Shown here: positions 23,206 to 24,073 of the stretch, in pieces
How positions within the stretch are numbered: the first letter of the stretch is position 1
How the letters are laid out: each line of letters begins with the position of its first letter
NCBI GenBank assembly: GCA_046727955.1
Contig: JBKPDO010000361.1
Location: 1 to 24,073, forward strand
Length of the DNA: 24,073 bases
Direction of reading: 5' to 3'
DNA from: DASVXQ01 sp046727955
GTDB taxonomy: Bacteria > Actinomycetota > CALGFH01
Translations under genes and position numbers: made by a program
Notes under the pieces: model-generated
Databases searched by the model: none
What the model saw: only the letters and a program-made list of their open reading frames with translations
What the model was told of the DNA's origin: nothing

Positions 23206-23934
23206 CATGTTATCCCACATTGCTGCGGGCACAGACTATACCTTCACCCCATTTCTGGGGGCCGGCGTGTTATGAGCCTCATAGATTTGCCGATCCATCT
23301 CGGCGGGAAGCCCATCTCCCTGGTGGAACAGAACCAGGGAAGTCGTTACGGGGACCAACGAACCCATGCTACGCAGATGCTGCTCGACATCCGCGGCGGT
23401 GATCCGCTTCGTCTTCGAATAGTTTAGGGTGGAAAAGGCGCCGACTTCGCGTGCCAGTCGCAGGAACTCCTGGGCATCGAGGCGAGGACGCAACTCCGCT
23501 AGCAGCCGGAGTGCTCGCCGTACGTGCTCACTCTTAAAGATCACATACGGCCGCACTGCCTCCAAGAGGACGATCAGCAGTGGGCGACTGGTGATGACCA
23601 GGTCGCTCATGCCCGTCCCACGATCTCGGAGGTACCCACCCCCGATCACGCGTCGGAGGTGCTCCAGCCCATGGCGGACCGAGGTGCTCTGCGAGAATGA
23701 CACGCTCGCTCGAATGTAGAAGCCAAAGCGATACTCCCGCTGTCGCACGAGCTGGAAGTGGATGCTTCCGTCGCCGTCCAGGAATCCCGCGATGTAGGAC
23801 GCGTCCGATGCCTTCCTTCTCGTCGGCCTTCCCTCGGTATTGCCCCCACTCTACAGTTCAGGTGTGACAGTGAGGGTTCCACCGATATGAGCCGGTGGGC
23901 ATCCACGGATTACTCCATGGAGACGCAGTGATCT
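23206..23934 (-). mobile_element. Group I intron in 23S rRNA at position 2593 (E. coli numbering)
   Basis: The 729-nt insertion begins after exon U and ends in G, the group I rule. The exon ACGU pairs with intron GCGU (complement of 23923–23926) as P1, with U·G at the splice site. Intron UCAC (23928–23931) can pair with exon GUGA (23201–23204) as P10. Near the 3' end are P7 strands AGGCU (23275–23279) and AGUCU (23233–23237), a P8 hairpin CCCC-AGAAAU-GGGG (23247–23260) and J8/7 UGAAGGUAU, the classic group I S-region. Peripheral stems lie at 23879–23898 and 23843–23850/23869–23876. I did not assign P3–P6 securely. It carries an I-CreI-like gene. Confidence 0.87.
23236..23850 (-). CDS. I-CreI-like LAGLIDADG homing endonuclease inside the 23S intron
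   Basis: Single-motif LAGLIDADG enzymes work as homodimers and cut intron-less alleles so the intron copies in. The frame has the motif YIAGFLDGDGS (23764–23796) with the catalytic Asp, then GGGYLRDRGTGMSDLVITSR and RPYVIFKSE, which align with I-CreI GVGYVRDRGSVSDYILSE and QPFLKLKQK (its catalytic K98 kept), and LNYSKTKRITAADVEQHL against LNDSKTRKTTSETVRAVL. I-CreI has 163 residues; this frame has 204 codons. I-CreI Q47 falls in a gapped part (FSQSTSV), so its state is unclear. The stated start is only the first codon after a TAG: there is no ATG, GTG or TTG before the motif. ACG at 23823 follows GGGAAGG. The stop UAG is inside P7. Confidence 0.85.
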   Translation of the reverse strand, partial: SGGNTEGRPTRRKASDASYIAGFLDGDGSIHFQLVRQREYRFGFYIRASVSFSQSTSVRHGLEHLRRVIGGGYLRDRGTGMSDLVITSRPLLIVLLEAVRPYVIFKSEHVRRALRLLAELRPRLDAQEFLRLAREVGAFSTLNYSKTKRITAADVEQHLRSMGSLVPVTTSLVLFHQGDGLPAEMDRQIYEAHNTPAPRNGVKV

Positions 23935-23957
23935 ACGTTCTAAACCCAGCTCGCGTA

Positions 23958-23994
<37 letters not shown>

Positions 23995-23998
23995 ACTC

Positions 23999-24038
<40 letters not shown>

Positions 24039-24073
24039 TCTGCCGTCGATATGGACTCTTGGGCAGAATCAGC

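Noticed and set aside
23236..23748. Endonuclease starting at GTG 23748
   Set aside because: It would remove the LAGLIDADG motif and catalytic Asp, while the upstream codons are clearly homologous to I-CreI.
23646..23906. Minus-strand frame starting MDAHRLISVEPS over the intron 5' part
   Set aside because: It overlaps the endonuclease in another frame, has no motif and crosses RNA stems; it reads as a shadow.
23206..23934. A plain intervening sequence (rRNA-fragmenting spacer)
   Set aside because: Such spacers normally replace helix tips in variable regions. This one is at a conserved PTC site with group I core elements and an endonuclease gene.

Overview
The window is high-GC DNA from a member of the Actinomycetota. 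The evidence is gene order: small-ORF–tlyA–nadK–recN–steA–steB–pyrG–NUDIX–xerD is the actinobacterial block known around Rv1692–Rv1701 in Mycobacterium tuberculosis, and SteA/SteB (MctB) are actinobacterial cell-envelope proteins. Codon use is strongly GC-biased, and GTG and TTG starts are common. I cannot resolve the class or genus.

Layout. (1) 1–445: a scar. It holds the last codons of what looks like an IS21-type helper ATPase (IstB), non-coding IS-like sequence, and a frameshifted gene remnant. (2) 442–15621, all on the minus strand and read right to left: a phasin-like coiled-coil protein, a small CTG-start ORF, tlyA, nadK, recN, steA, steB, a GT2 glycosyltransferase, an MraY/WecA-type membrane transferase, pyrG, an ADP-ribose-pyrophosphatase-like NUDIX protein, ald, xerD, a DksA/TraR zinc-finger protein and deoB. 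Many junctions are ATGA overlaps or gaps of about 10 bp or less, so most of this is probably one or a few operons. (3) 15852–17037, plus strand: an SCP2-fold protein and a rhomboid protease. (4) 17070–18269, minus: a HAD phosphatase with a GNAT-like tail (Rv1692 type). (5) 18521–20762, plus: a DUF1015 protein and a metallo-beta-lactamase-fold hydrolase. (6) 20990–22558, minus: a TPR protein with a long basic, repetitive N-terminal half. (7) 22677–24073, minus: the tail of an rRNA operon (23S 3' part, 5S, terminator).

The most notable element is in the 23S gene. It is interrupted at 23206–23934 by a 729-nt insertion after E. coli position 2593 by my count. The insertion has group I intron hallmarks: exon-terminal U, intron-terminal G, a plausible P1/P10, and P7/P8 with a classic J8/7. 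It carries an open frame clearly related to I-CreI, the LAGLIDADG endonuclease of the Chlamydomonas chloroplast intron at the same 23S site. The frame has no ATG/GTG/TTG before its LAGLIDADG motif, and its stop codon lies inside the ribozyme core.

Repeats recur throughout: 12-bp units in deoB, a 60-bp tandem duplication with hairpins between two divergent genes, an eight-copy array between two convergent genes, 45-bp units in the TPR gene, and a 16-bp inverted repeat upstream of pyrG. Functionally the minus block joins nucleotide metabolism (PyrG, DeoB, NUDIX, NadK), rRNA methylation (TlyA), DNA repair and chromosome processing (RecN, XerD) and envelope or cell-division proteins (SteA/SteB and two glycosyltransferases).
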